A DNA stretch of 64,000 bases, taken from Anabaena catenula FACHB-362. Its GTDB lineage: Bacteria; Cyanobacteriota; Cyanobacteriia; Cyanobacteriales; Nostocaceae. Under the pieces are notes generated by a model, which was not told the origin of the DNA, searched no databases, and saw only the letters and a list, made by a program, of their open reading frames with translations. Below, piece after piece: positions 18,280-26,600 of the stretch. Numbering within the stretch: position 1 is the stretch's first letter; each line of letters opens with the position of its first letter. Location of the stretch: the NCBI RefSeq assembly GCF_014698735.1, contig NZ_JACJTQ010000021.1, positions 1 to 64,000 of the forward strand. The letters run 5' to 3'. The translations under genes and the position numbers were made by a program.

Positions 18280-18669
18280 ATGAATAGTGCTGAAAAATCA
18301 GCCTTGATTTCCGAACTTGTCCAAAATCTGGTTAAACATACCCCTGAGAAAATAGTAAAGATTGCTAAACAAGCTGATGGCAAAATTGTATTTTTAGAAG
18401 AAGGAAAACCTGGTAAAAGAGGAAGTGGACTATTACACATTTTGGAGAAACATCAAGAAGACTTTGCCAAACGGGGAATTTCTGAAGATGAAATCGCCGA
18501 TGTTGTTATGGCTGCTGTAACCAGTGGAATGTTTCTTGGTTATCAAGGAACAGTAGAACCTCGAAGAGAAATCTATGAAGTAAATTTTAATGGAAAAAAG
18601 CAGTATATAGCAGTGACGGTAGGCGATAATGGTTATATAGTTGGAGCTAATCCAGCCTCATCACCATAA
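18280..18669 (+). CDS. Putative BECR-fold nuclease-like protein (toxin candidate)
   Basis: A 129-residue protein. The start at 18280 is preceded by AAGGAG at a suitable distance; the open frame upstream to 18172 is not needed. The core reads GSGLLHILEKHQEDFAKRG, then EPRREIYEVNFNGKKQYIAV and TVGDNGYIVGANP. A G-x-x-HI-x-x-x-H helix, then R-x-x-Y-x-V, then a C-terminal GYIV strand is the layout of Barnase-EndoU-colicin E5/D-RelE (BECR) nucleases found as toxin domains and in phage proteins. That assignment is mine from pattern and is not certain. The next gene starts 16 bases downstream and resembles an immunity-type protein, which supports a toxin-immunity or toxin-antitoxin pair. No secretion signal. 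Confidence 0.6.
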   Translation: MNSAEKSALISELVQNLVKHTPEKIVKIAKQADGKIVFLEEGKPGKRGSGLLHILEKHQEDFAKRGISEDEIADVVMAAVTSGMFLGYQGTVEPRREIYEVNFNGKKQYIAVTVGDNGYIVGANPASSP

Positions 18670-18685
18670 TTCCACCGTAGTAGCT

Positions 18686-19042
18686 ATGGCAATAAAAATT
18701 AAACTAATGGCTGATTATGGGTGCGACCCTTTATGGTGGGCAGATGCTGATAAAGTTGGTAATATCGATCCAGCAAAACTGCCCCTCAGCCAAGAAACCA
18801 TTAACCGCCTAAAAAATTGGGCGACCAGTTATAATGCAACATTAAATTGGCAAGATCCCGGTAATTCACCAGATTTGAGTCCAGAAGCAGAAGCAGCTTT
18901 TGAACAAGAAGGTATTAGTCTGTGGAAACAACTACAAAAAGAACTTGCACCTAATTATGAAGTTGTCTATTTCAGTGAGCAATTACGTAAAGTTGTAACA
19001 GATATCAACGAATTAGAATCTTTACTTACTATCAATGCTTAG
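18686..19042 (+). CDS. Putative immunity/antitoxin partner, unknown family
   Basis: A 118-residue acidic protein, starting at the ATG at 18686, 16 bases after the previous gene. It begins KIKLMADYGCDPLWWADADK VGNIDPAKLPLS and continues INRLKNWATSYNATLNWQDPG and AFEQEGISLWKQLQKEL. Small proteins with this ADYGCxPLW start are, to my recollection, often found beside toxin or nuclease genes, which fits an immunity role, but that is inference. A strong hairpin terminator follows at 19098. No membrane or signal sequence. The two genes likely form a closed two-gene operon. Confidence 0.6.
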   Translation: MAIKIKLMADYGCDPLWWADADKVGNIDPAKLPLSQETINRLKNWATSYNATLNWQDPGNSPDLSPEAEAAFEQEGISLWKQLQKELAPNYEVVYFSEQLRKVVTDINELESLLTINA

Positions 19043-19097
19043 TAGTAGATGATAAGCTTTTTTGATAAAACTGATATATAAAACTTTTAGGATGTAT

Positions 19098-19120
19098 AAC
19101 CCTGGCTCAAAGTCAGGGTT
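19098..19120 (+). terminator. Rho-independent terminator of the toxin-like pair
   Basis: AACCCTGGC and GTCAGGGTT form a 9-bp stem (one G-T pair) with a 5-base loop; the T run continues to 19122. It closes the two-gene unit 56 bases after its last stop codon and lies upstream of nrdJ. Confidence 0.7.
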
Positions 19121-19255
19121 TTGTACTTAAACTAAAATATAGTCAGAATTTACACAAAATAAGACATAGCGCAAAGTGGTAAATTTATCAATCTTCCATC
19201 CTCTAACTACTTGGCGTTATAGTCTTAATTTGTTAGTCAGCAACAAGACCTTATT

Positions 19256-20506
19256 ATGGTTCAAGAACTGGAACGTAAACGCCAGAGTGCATCTTTTCCC
19301 GAATCTGCTCCAGCAGCCAATCCTGTGTTTTTTAGAACCTACAGCCGTCGTACAGAGGCCGGTTTAAGAGAAACTTATGATCAGGTGTGCGATCGCACTT
19401 TACGCGGTTTAGTCGAACTGGGAAAACTCACCCGTGAAGAAGCTGCCCTTTTAGACAAAATGCAGCGCAACATGAAAGCTCTACCCAGTGGTCGCTGGAT
19501 GTGGGTTGGAGGTACAGATTGGTTAACCAAACCCAAAAACTTCTCCGGTGCTTATAACTGCACTTCTACCAACTTGGTAGACTGGAAAGCCTTCGGTTTG
19601 ATGATGGACTTAGCCATGATGGGCTGTGGTACAGGTGCTATCATTGAACCACAGTATATTAATCAACTGCCTCCTATCCGTAATCGCCTAAATATTACCA
19701 TCACAGGTGAAATTGGCAGCACTCCTAAAGAACAGCGTCATGAATTTACACAAACCAATATAGAAGCTAACACCGCTACTATCCACGTTGGAGACAGTCG
19801 AGAAGGTTGGGTAAAATCCTATCAAACCCTTTTAGAACTCTCTACCGATGAACGCTTCAGTTCGACTTCGCTCACTGACCATACAGGTGACGTTCAAGTA
19901 ATTGTAGATATTAGCGACGTGCGCCAATCTGGGGAAACCCTCAAAGGCTTTGGCGGTATGGCTAATCCTGTGAAGTTGCCTGGATTATATCAGCGTTGCG
20001 CCTCTATTCTCAATAAGGCTTTAGGTAGACAATTAAATTCAGTTGAATGCTGCTTATTGATTGACGAAGCTGCTGTAACAATTGTTGCAGGCAATATCCG
20101 CAGAAGCGCGGGTATGCGTCAATTTGTTTCTGAGGATGAACAAGGTGCAACTGCCAAGGATAACCTATGGCAACAAGACACAGAAGGCAACTGGCGCATT
20201 GATCCAGAGCGAGATTCTCTGAGAATGGCTAACCATACTAGAGTATTTCACCGCAAGCCAACCTTAGAAGAATCCATTGCTGCTGTACGTAAACAATATT
20301 ACAGCGGTGAAGGGGCAATTCAATGGGCTGGTGAAGCTGTCGCTAGAGCCAATATTGATTTACTAACCACAGCAGGACTGAAAACAGATTTCTTGCAAGC
20401 ATATCAGCAAGGAAAAGCCAAAGAATGGATACAAGAACGCTACTCAAGCATTGATTCTCAAGAATTAGAGCATCGTTTGGGTAGGTATGGATTGAATCCG
20501 TGTGGT
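19256..20506 (+). CDS. nrdJ: Adenosylcobalamin-dependent ribonucleotide reductase (class II), exon 1
   Basis: First 417 codons of a 774-residue class II reductase; the full coding sequence is join(19256..20506, 21663..22736). The enzyme reduces ribonucleotides to deoxyribonucleotides with a coenzyme-B12-generated thiyl radical, and resembles the monomeric Lactobacillus leichmannii type (RTPR). Exon 1 carries SGRWMWVGG, the GAYNCTSTNLVDW segment with one of the redox cysteines, MMGCGTG, the allosteric/substrate region around AGNIRRSAGMRQF, and ends YGLNPCG, the thiyl-radical cysteine loop. A 1156-bp group I intron then interrupts the gene between the Gly and Glu codons of NPCGE. Read without splicing, the frame ends three codons later at a stop. 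A short stretch (19853-19885) looks like a dispersed repeat captured in frame. Confidence 0.93.
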
Positions 20507-21662
20507 ATTTTTTGACACTTGCCTCACGTAAAAAACCCCGCAAATACGGGGAAAGCTGAGAAGCTAATCCCGTGGTAATCAATAGAACTAAAAAGCTATT
20601 GACACCGTACAGCGTAGAGAGTGACACTAGATTACAATGAAAATCGTTTTCTAGAATATAAATCTCCAAGAGTGTGGGGGTACGTATGACCAGTAATTTT
20701 TATGGCTACTCAGGTTTCTACGGTGAGCATTGTCTCAGGTCTAGTCTTGAATACATTTACGCAAGATACTTGGACTATATGAACATTGGTTGGACATACG
20801 AACACAAAACTTATACACTCTCCAACGGAGTTAGGTATAAACCTGATTTCCTACTGGAGACAGGTGAATATGTTGACATCAAAGGTGCATTCAACTTTAC
20901 GTATGACCTGCCAAAAGTTCAGCTTTTTCAGTCTGAGTACAACGTAAAAGTTACGATTCTGCAAGAAAAAGACTTAAGACAACTTATCAAGCCCACTCCT
21001 TTTGTATTTGAACACTTGAAACAGGAATGGAAATCATTTGCTAAAGTCAGAGGCATGAATACCTTTGGGAGTAAAAACCCAATGTATGGTGTTACTCAAA
21101 CTGAGGAAACCAGAGATAAAATTAGTGCTAAGGCAAAAGCTAGATTTGCAGATCCTGAATTTAAAGAAAAGTTTCTCAATAGTCCAAAGCGAAAAGCTTA
21201 TCACCAATCTCGAAAAGGACAGAAAACAGGACTGATAGCTCCCAGATATACTTTAATTTGTGAATTATGCCAACAAAACTTTGAGGTGATACAACATAAA
21301 GCATCTCAAAGGCGTTTTTGCTCAAAGCATTGTTCAATCCAAGCACAGCATGGCAAAACTTCATTCACAAATTCAGGTATCCAAGCATTGGCCTATTCTT
21401 TCGCCTTAGACAATTCTGAGCAACTTTTTTCTTTAAAACTAAACAAGCTCAAAAGCTTCTTTCAGCCTTTGTGGGATTCAATTCAAAAGGAATACAACAT
21501 TTTGGACATTAGAACTATCTGCCAAATTGTTGTGGGAAAACCCTGTAGTCGAAAAGAATTTCTCTATTATTTACAGTCATCCGTACAAAAGGTACGCGGA
21601 GCTACAGGGAATATAGAACCTGTAGAACTAGAGGATAAAAAGCCTCTAGGGTAACAAAACTG
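20507..21662 (+). mobile_element. Group I intron in nrdJ
   Basis: The intron restores a perfect NPCGEIIGADFHCNL reading frame when removed. The upstream exon ends in T and the intron ends in G, as group I introns require. The internal guide GCCTCACG (20521-20528) pairs with the exon end CGTGTGGT (20499-20506), with one T-T mismatch and the hallmark U-G pair at the splice site. A CCCCG/CGGGG hairpin (20536-20551), a P7-like ACACT (20624-20628)/AGTGT (20671-20675) pair and a P8-like GAAAA/TTTTC hairpin between them follow. Stems CTACAGG/CCTGTAG and CTAGAGG/CCTCTAG stand near the 3' end. The homing endonuclease gene sits in the P9 region. Confidence 0.88.
20686..21654 (+). CDS. Intron-encoded homing endonuclease, PD-(D/E)XK type with NUMOD3 and Zn finger
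   Basis: A 322-residue protein wholly inside the nrdJ intron. The N-terminal domain (residues about 8-85) has the PD-(D/E)XK nuclease pattern: SSLEYIYARYLD, then VRYKPDFLLETGEYVDIKG, giving E, PD and DxK. Next comes a NUMOD3 DNA-binding motif (FGSKNPMYGVT then TRDKISAKAKARF), then a lysine-rich stretch and a C4-type zinc finger (LICELCQQNFEV, RRFCSKHCS). The C-terminal ~100 residues may contact DNA. Its likely target is the intronless nrdJ NPCGE codons. The ATG at 20686 is used because an upstream GTG would overlap the P7 pairing. The stop lies 8 bases before the 3' splice site, so the last residues are read from ribozyme stems. Confidence 0.87.
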   Translation: MTSNFYGYSGFYGEHCLRSSLEYIYARYLDYMNIGWTYEHKTYTLSNGVRYKPDFLLETGEYVDIKGAFNFTYDLPKVQLFQSEYNVKVTILQEKDLRQLIKPTPFVFEHLKQEWKSFAKVRGMNTFGSKNPMYGVTQTEETRDKISAKAKARFADPEFKEKFLNSPKRKAYHQSRKGQKTGLIAPRYTLICELCQQNFEVIQHKASQRRFCSKHCSIQAQHGKTSFTNSGIQALAYSFALDNSEQLFSLKLNKLKSFFQPLWDSIQKEYNILDIRTICQIVVGKPCSRKEFLYYLQSSVQKVRGATGNIEPVELEDKKPLG

Positions 21663-22736
21663 GAGATTATTGGTGCTGACTTCCACTGTAATTTGTCTGA
21701 GGTACACTTAAACCAACTTGATCCCGATAACTACAAAGAACAAGAAGAAGCATTTACAGCAGGTGCTTTGTCAGTGGCCGCACTGTTAAATCACCAATTC
21801 CTCGAACCCCGCTATCAATACAGTCGGGAACTAGATCCTATTGTTGGTGTTTCCTTCACCGGTTTATTTGACTTCTTTGTCCATGCTTTTGGGACAGATT
21901 GGTTACGCTGGTGGGAGGAAGGTAGACCTGAAACCCCCGAAGGGCTGGTTTTCAAACGTGGTGAACAAAAATATCTCAACTTTTGGAAAGATGTAGTCCA
22001 TAAAGTAGTGTGGGAATATTGCGATCGCCATAATATCAAACGCCCCAACCGTTGTACCACAGTCCAACCCAGTGGCACTAAATCCCTCCTAACTGGTGCT
22101 AGTTCCGGTTGGCATCCCCCCAAAGCCCAAAGATTCATTCGTCGGATCACCTTCCGTAAAAATGACCCCGTAGCCCTAGCTTGTATAGACTATGGTTACA
22201 ACGTCATACCATCTCAATCTGACAAAGACGAAAACGGCAACTTACTCAACGATCCTTTTGATTATCGTTGTACCGAATGGCTTGTAGAAATACCTGTTGC
22301 TGTATCTTGGGCAGATTTACCCGGTGCAGATGTGATTGATGTGTCTAAGTTCTCAGCCTTAGCCCAATTAGATTTCGTCATGCAAGTGCAGAGTCATTAT
22401 GTCACCCATAACACCTCAGCTACTCTAGAACTACGTTCTGAGGAAGTTGAACCCTTGGGAACACGCATCTATGAAGCCATTCAAAACGATGAAGGATATA
22501 TTTCAGCGGCTTTATTAGCGCGGTTTGACGATTTGCAATCATTCCCACGTTTACCCTTTGAACCAATAGACAAAGCCACTTATGAACGCTTGTCAGCAGA
22601 AGTGAAAGCAAGACGTACAACAGATGATTTCTGTGGGGCTTTAAGTCGTTACGATTTAGGGGAATTATCAGAAGCAGGCCCCAGTGGTTGCGATTCTGAC
22701 AAATGTATGTTTCCAGATCAAGCACCAACTTCATAG
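21663..22736 (+). CDS. nrdJ: Adenosylcobalamin-dependent ribonucleotide reductase (class II), exon 2
   Basis: Codons 418-774 after intron removal. It opens EIIGADFHCNLSEVHLNQ, where the Glu is the catalytic partner of the radical Cys in exon 1 and the Cys in FHCN is the second redox residue of the active site. Further family motifs are VGVSFTGLFDF, VQPSGTKSLLTGASSGWHP and NTSATLELR. The C-terminal CDSDKC pair (five residues apart) matches the Cys731/Cys736 relay of the L. leichmannii enzyme, so the reductase is complete and should be active after splicing. No other reductase gene lies in the window, so activity may depend on splicing. The gene is followed by a GGTAATGGG-type repeat and a small conserved gene. 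Confidence 0.93.
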   Translation, partial: EIIGADFHCNLSEVHLNQLDPDNYKEQEEAFTAGALSVAALLNHQFLEPRYQYSRELDPIVGVSFTGLFDFFVHAFGTDWLRWWEEGRPETPEGLVFKRGEQKYLNFWKDVVHKVVWEYCDRHNIKRPNRCTTVQPSGTKSLLTGASSGWHPPKAQRFIRRITFRKNDPVALACIDYGYNVIPSQSDKDENGNLLNDPFDYRCTEWLVEIPVAVSWADLPGADVIDVSKFSALAQLDFVMQVQSHYVTHNTSATLELRSEEVEPLGTRIYEAIQNDEGYISAALLARFDDLQSFPRLPFEPIDKATYERLSAEVKARRTTDDFCGALSRYDLGELSEAGPSGCDSDKCMFPDQAPTS

Positions 22737-22870
22737 GTAATGGGGTGATAGGTAATCGGTAATCGGAAATAATTCTTACCCATTACCCATTACCCATTAC
22801 CGGAAATAACTTTCTAGGTTACGATTGATGAAGAATTAATAATTTTTAAGAGCAATACTTGGAGAGTCTA

Positions 22871-23083
22871 ATGTTTATTACTGAATTGTCGCCCTTATTG
22901 AAAGAATTTGCCCAGCATCCAGCTTCATTTTTGGGTGGTTTTGTCTCTGGTGTCCTCAGGCTGAACTTAGCTGACGATCCTGTGAAAAGTTGGCTAGATC
23001 AACATATTAGTTCCAGCAGTTCCCCTACTTCGCGGGTTCAGAATGGCAAAGCCACTGGCCCCCAACAAATTTCAATTGATTAA
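22871..23083 (+). CDS. Small conserved hypothetical protein
   Basis: A 70-residue protein starting at ATG 22871: MFITELSPLLKEFAQHPASF followed by LGGFVSGVLRLNLADDPVKS. It has an amphipathic first half and a Ser/Pro-rich disordered end (SSSSSPTSRVQNGKATG). No membrane helix is clearly long enough, though FLGGFVSGVLRLNL could lie at a membrane surface. The gene lies between nrdJ and a DUF29 gene on the same strand, with 134 and 107 bases on either side. I believe similar short proteins occur in other filamentous cyanobacteria but assign no function. Confidence 0.6.
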   Translation: MFITELSPLLKEFAQHPASFLGGFVSGVLRLNLADDPVKSWLDQHISSSSSPTSRVQNGKATGPQQISID

Positions 23084-23190
23084 TCTTTTCTTAACCGTTA
23101 ACTATGAAATGCCAAATGTTAACGGTTAATAACTGTAAAAGCGGAATAAAGTCTAGAATATCTAGGTTTTGTATGGCAGGTTAAGTCCAG

Positions 23191-23628
23191 ATGGAAGAAC
23201 TTTTAGAATTGCGCGAATTATTAAAAAGAGGCAACATATCCAGTGCGCTATTGATGATTGATGAAATGGAAGAAATGAGCAAAAAGGATATTCTCAATAA
23301 AATTCGTAGTTATGGCATCATTCTTCTGTTGCACTTGATCAAGCAAGAAATAGAGAAACGCACAACCCGATCTTGGGATGTATCTATCCGCAATGCTATT
23401 TTAGAAATTCAAAACTTAAACGCTCGTCCCAAATCTAAAGGCACCTACCTTGATGATAGCGAACTCCGCGAATCTCTAGAAAGCGCATACCGTCAAGCAA
23501 TTAACCAAGCATCTTTAGAGATTAATGAAGGACAATACGATTCATCTGAGCTTCAGCAAATGGTAAACAAACAAGATATCTGCAACCGAGCAATGGCTGC
23601 ACTCTCAGTATTTGCTGATGATGTCTGA
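23191..23628 (+). CDS. DUF29 family protein
   Basis: A 145-residue, alpha-helical cytoplasmic protein. The pattern MEELLELRELLKRGNISSAL then LIDEMEEMSKKDILNKIRSYGIILLLHLIKQEIEKR and RSWDVSIRNAILEIQNLN matches the DUF29 family, which is greatly expanded in cyanobacteria and of unknown function. The stop codon TGA (23626-23628) is the first part of a dispersed repeat that also occurs at 911-947, so the natural 3' end may have been replaced by that repeat. It stands alone upstream of fbp. Confidence 0.85.
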   Translation: MEELLELRELLKRGNISSALLMIDEMEEMSKKDILNKIRSYGIILLLHLIKQEIEKRTTRSWDVSIRNAILEIQNLNARPKSKGTYLDDSELRESLESAYRQAINQASLEINEGQYDSSELQQMVNKQDICNRAMAALSVFADDV

Positions 23629-23662
23629 ATCAGGATGTCCAGGATTAAAGGATTAACAAGAT
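23626..23662. repeat. Interspersed repeat, second copy of GAATCAGGATGTCC type
   Basis: It matches 911-947 with a few changes and overlaps the stop codon of the DUF29 gene. From 23663 to 24084 (422 bases, upstream of fbp) I see a CTCTGTGCCTCTGCG repeat near 23735-23757, a CCCTGTT repeat near 23895-23935 and a presumed fbp promoter region I could not delimit. Confidence 0.65.
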
Positions 23663-24084
23663 GAAAAATATATATACAAAATTAGAAATTACAGCAGTTT
23701 TAACGTACTTAGACTACACGCTTGATTTCTCTCTGTGCCTCTGTGCCTCTGCGTGAGATAAAAAAGATGTGTAAGTCTCTTGTAGAGCGCGTCAGATGTG
23801 GAAAATTTGTTCATTGTTACCAATAAATTATTTATTAGCTAGAAAAAATACTTAAATCCACAGATACCCGACTGCTCGCTCAAGGACTAAACCAAATTTC
23901 CCTGTTCCCTGTTAAGAGTTCCCTGTTCCCTATCTTCCTGAAAAAGCAGCCCAAAATATCCAATTCTTTAGTTTATCTAAAAACAATCTTTAGTTATCAA
24001 AATACCTTTCTAAGATAGAGGCAGCGACCAAAAATCGCCATTGAGAAAACTGACCCAAAAGCAAAACGCTAGGGAGTAACAAAA

Positions 24085-25134
24085 ATGGCTCAAGCCTCAG
24101 AATCTTTAGATTTGTCTATCAACTACGCTACAGACAAAGCCCTAGATCGTGATTGTACAACCTTATCGCGTCACGTACTCCAGCAATTGCAAAGTTTTTC
24201 GGCAGACGCACAGGATTTGAGTGCGCTGATGAATCGCATTGCCTTAGCTGGTAAACTAGTGGCACGTCGCATGAGCAACGCCGGGTTAATGGAAGGCGTT
24301 CTGGGATTTACTGGGGAAGTCAACGTCCAGGGAGAATCTGTCAAAAATTTGGATGTTTACGCTAACGACGTATTTATCTCAGTATTTAAGCAAAGCGGTT
24401 TAGTTTGTCGCCTAGCTTCCGAGGAAATGGAAGACCCCTACTATATCCCCGAAAACTGCCCAATTGGTCGTTATACCTTGCTCTATGACCCAATAGATGG
24501 TTCATCTAACACAGATACTAATCTCAGCTTAGGTTCGATTTTCTCCATCCGTCAACAGGAAGGAGACGATAGCGATGGTAAAGCTACTGACCTGTTGACC
24601 AACGGACACAAGCAAATTGCCGCTGGATACATACTGTACGGCCCCTGCACGATGCTGGTCTATACTATAGGTAAGGGAGTTCATTCCTTTACCCTTGATC
24701 CCAGTTTAGGGGAGTTTATTCTCACACAAGAAAATATCAAGATTCCTGACCACGGTTCCGTTTACAGCGTTAATGAAGGTAACTTCTGGCAGTGGGATGA
24801 ATCCATTAGGGAATACATTCGCTATGTGCATCGCACCGAAGGTTATACCGCTCGTTATAGTGGCGCGATGGTGAGTGATATACATAGAATTTTAGTTCAA
24901 GGTGGTGTGTTTCTCTATCCCGGCACACTGCAAAAACCAGAAGGTAAATTACGCCTACTTTATGAATCTGCACCTTTAGCATTTGTGATTGAACAAGCTG
25001 GAGGTAAAGCAACTACAGGATTAGTAGATATTTTAGACGTAGTTCCGAAAAAACTACATCAACGCACACCTTTAATTATTGGTAGTAAACAGGATGTAGC
25101 TAAAGTCGAGTCTTTTATTCAAAACGGTCATTAG
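24085..25134 (+). CDS. fbp: Fructose-1,6-bisphosphatase class I
   Basis: A 349-residue enzyme that hydrolyses fructose 1,6-bisphosphate in gluconeogenesis and the Calvin cycle. Metal- and substrate-site motifs are clear: [49 protein letters not shown] and [20 protein letters not shown]. It is the first gene of the fbp-tal-zwf-opcA cluster. RBS-like AGGGAG lies 11 bases before the ATG at 24085. In Nostoc this cluster is transcribed from several promoters, and the 456-base gap upstream fits that. Unlike the dual-function SBPase/FBPase (GlpX type), this protein belongs to the class I family by its motifs. Confidence 0.97.
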   Translation: MAQASESLDLSINYATDKALDRDCTTLSRHVLQQLQSFSADAQDLSALMNRIALAGKLVARRMSNAGLMEGVLGFTGEVNVQGESVKNLDVYANDVFISVFKQSGLVCRLASEEMEDPYYIPENCPIGRYTLLYDPIDGSSNTDTNLSLGSIFSIRQQEGDDSDGKATDLLTNGHKQIAAGYILYGPCTMLVYTIGKGVHSFTLDPSLGEFILTQENIKIPDHGSVYSVNEGNFWQWDESIREYIRYVHRTEGYTARYSGAMVSDIHRILVQGGVFLYPGTLQKPEGKLRLLYESAPLAFVIEQAGGKATTGLVDILDVVPKKLHQRTPLIIGSKQDVAKVESFIQNGH

Positions 25135-25340
25135 ACGAAGTTGAAAAAAGCGTCTTGCTGATGCCAGTAATGAAGCTGAAGATGGGTAATTTGGGATTGG
25201 AATGCAGCACTAGCAATGTTTGTATGTGAATTTAAAGATTCATCTCAGTTGTTTGATGTCAAATTGAAAAACCACCATCAACTGAGGAAATTTATTAACT
25301 TTACTAGAAAACACTGTTAATTAGGAGTTAAAAAATAGCT

Positions 25341-26486
25341 ATGGCAACCAATCATTTATTAGAGATTAAACAATACGGTCAAAGTATCTGGATGGATAAT
25401 TTGAGCCGTGACATTATTCAATCAGGGGAACTCGAAAACTTGGTGAACAATCAAGGAATCTCTGGTATTACCTCCAACCCAGCTATCTTTGAAAAAGCAA
25501 TTACTGGTAATGCCATTTATGATGCCGATATTGAAGTTGGAATTCGTGAGGGTTTACCGACATACAAAATTTATGAATCCCTAGTTTTTGCAGATATCCG
25601 CAATGCTTGTGATATTTTGCGTCCTGTTTATGAAGCCACGAATGCCCTAGATGGTTATGTGAGTATAGAAGTCCCACCAACTATAGCTGATGATACCCAA
25701 GCCACAATAGCTGAAGCTCGTCGAGCTTTCCAGGAAATTGGGCGGGAAAATGTGATGATTAAAATTCCTGGAACCCAGGCAGGTTTACCCGCTGTAGAAC
25801 AAGCCATTTCTGAAGGAATTAATATCAACGTGACGCTGTTGTTTGCAGTCCAAAGTTACATTAATGCAGCTTGGGCGTATATTCGTGGCTTAGAAAAACG
25901 GGTTAGTGAAGGTAGGGATATTAGCAAAATTGCTTCTGTAGCCAGCTTTTTCCTCAGCCGGATTGATAGCAACATCGACAGTAAGATAGATGCGAAATTG
26001 CAGCTTGGCGTTGATGACATCAACCATGAAGCGAGATTGCGAGCTATCAAAGGGAAAATTGCGATCGCTAATGCCAAGATAGCTTACCAAGAATACAAGA
26101 AAATCACCAGCACTGATGCTTGGCAAGCCTTAGCAGCAAAAGGCGCAAAAGTACAGCGGTTATTGTGGGCCAGCACCAGCACCAAAGACCCCAGTTACAG
26201 CGATGTCATGTATGTCAACGAACTAATTGGCAAAGACACCGTTAACACCCTACCACCAGCCACAATAAAAGCTTGTGCCGACCATTGCGATGTTGCCAAT
26301 CGTCTGGAAACAGGCGTAGAAGAAGCGTACACCCTCATCGGAAGCTTGAAAGAACCGGACATCAACATTGACATCAATAACGTAATGGACGAACTACTCG
26401 TTGAAGGTATTGACAAATTTGTCCAGCCCTTCCAGTCACTAATGAACTCTTTAGAAGGCAAAGTCAAGCTATTGTCACCAGTATAG
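25341..26486 (+). CDS. tal: Transaldolase
   Basis: A 381-residue enzyme of the non-oxidative pentose phosphate pathway; it moves a three-carbon ketol unit between sugar phosphates through a Schiff base. Motifs: YGQSIWMDNLSRDIIQSGEL, GISGITSNPAIFEKAI, VSIEVPPTIADDT, the Schiff-base lysine in NVMIKIPGTQAGL, GININVTLLFAV, VASFFLSRIDSNID and RLLWASTSTKDPSYSD. This is the longer bacterial TalB-like subfamily (about 380 residues). It lies 206 bases after fbp and 114 bases before zwf on the same strand, and is likely part of the same operon, with repeats in the spacers. Confidence 0.96.
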   Translation: MATNHLLEIKQYGQSIWMDNLSRDIIQSGELENLVNNQGISGITSNPAIFEKAITGNAIYDADIEVGIREGLPTYKIYESLVFADIRNACDILRPVYEATNALDGYVSIEVPPTIADDTQATIAEARRAFQEIGRENVMIKIPGTQAGLPAVEQAISEGININVTLLFAVQSYINAAWAYIRGLEKRVSEGRDISKIASVASFFLSRIDSNIDSKIDAKLQLGVDDINHEARLRAIKGKIAIANAKIAYQEYKKITSTDAWQALAAKGAKVQRLLWASTSTKDPSYSDVMYVNELIGKDTVNTLPPATIKACADHCDVANRLETGVEEAYTLIGSLKEPDINIDINNVMDELLVEGIDKFVQPFQSLMNSLEGKVKLLSPV

Positions 26487-26600
26487 AGGTTTGGTAATAG
26501 GTAATGGGTAATGGGTCATATTCCTTTCCTATTACCAATCACCAATTACCAATTACCTCTTCCCCAATCCAAAATCCAAAATCTAAAATCCTAAATTGTT
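26487..26600. repeat. Short tandem repeats in the tal-zwf spacer
   Basis: Copies of GGTAATGGG, then ACCAATTACC, then AATCCAAAATC units. The GGTAATGGG and CCATTACC units are also found at 22741-22800 and 55920-55970, and the AATCCAAAATC unit resembles a stretch inside cbiA at 30774-30824. Confidence 0.7.

Noticed and set aside
19043-19255. A cobalamin riboswitch upstream of nrdJ
   Set aside because: No B12-box-like sequence or matching fold was seen in this 213-base gap; the same holds for the gap before cbiA.
20507-21662. Intein rather than intron in nrdJ
   Set aside because: The frame has a stop at 20513-20515 shortly after the junction, no splicing-domain motifs (no Cys/Ser start, no HN-C end) are present, and the internal endonuclease frame is not fused to the reductase.
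19256-22736. nrdJ as a pseudogene broken by a stop codon
   Set aside because: The exon ends fit exactly and all active-site and C-terminal redox cysteines are kept, with intron features at both ends.
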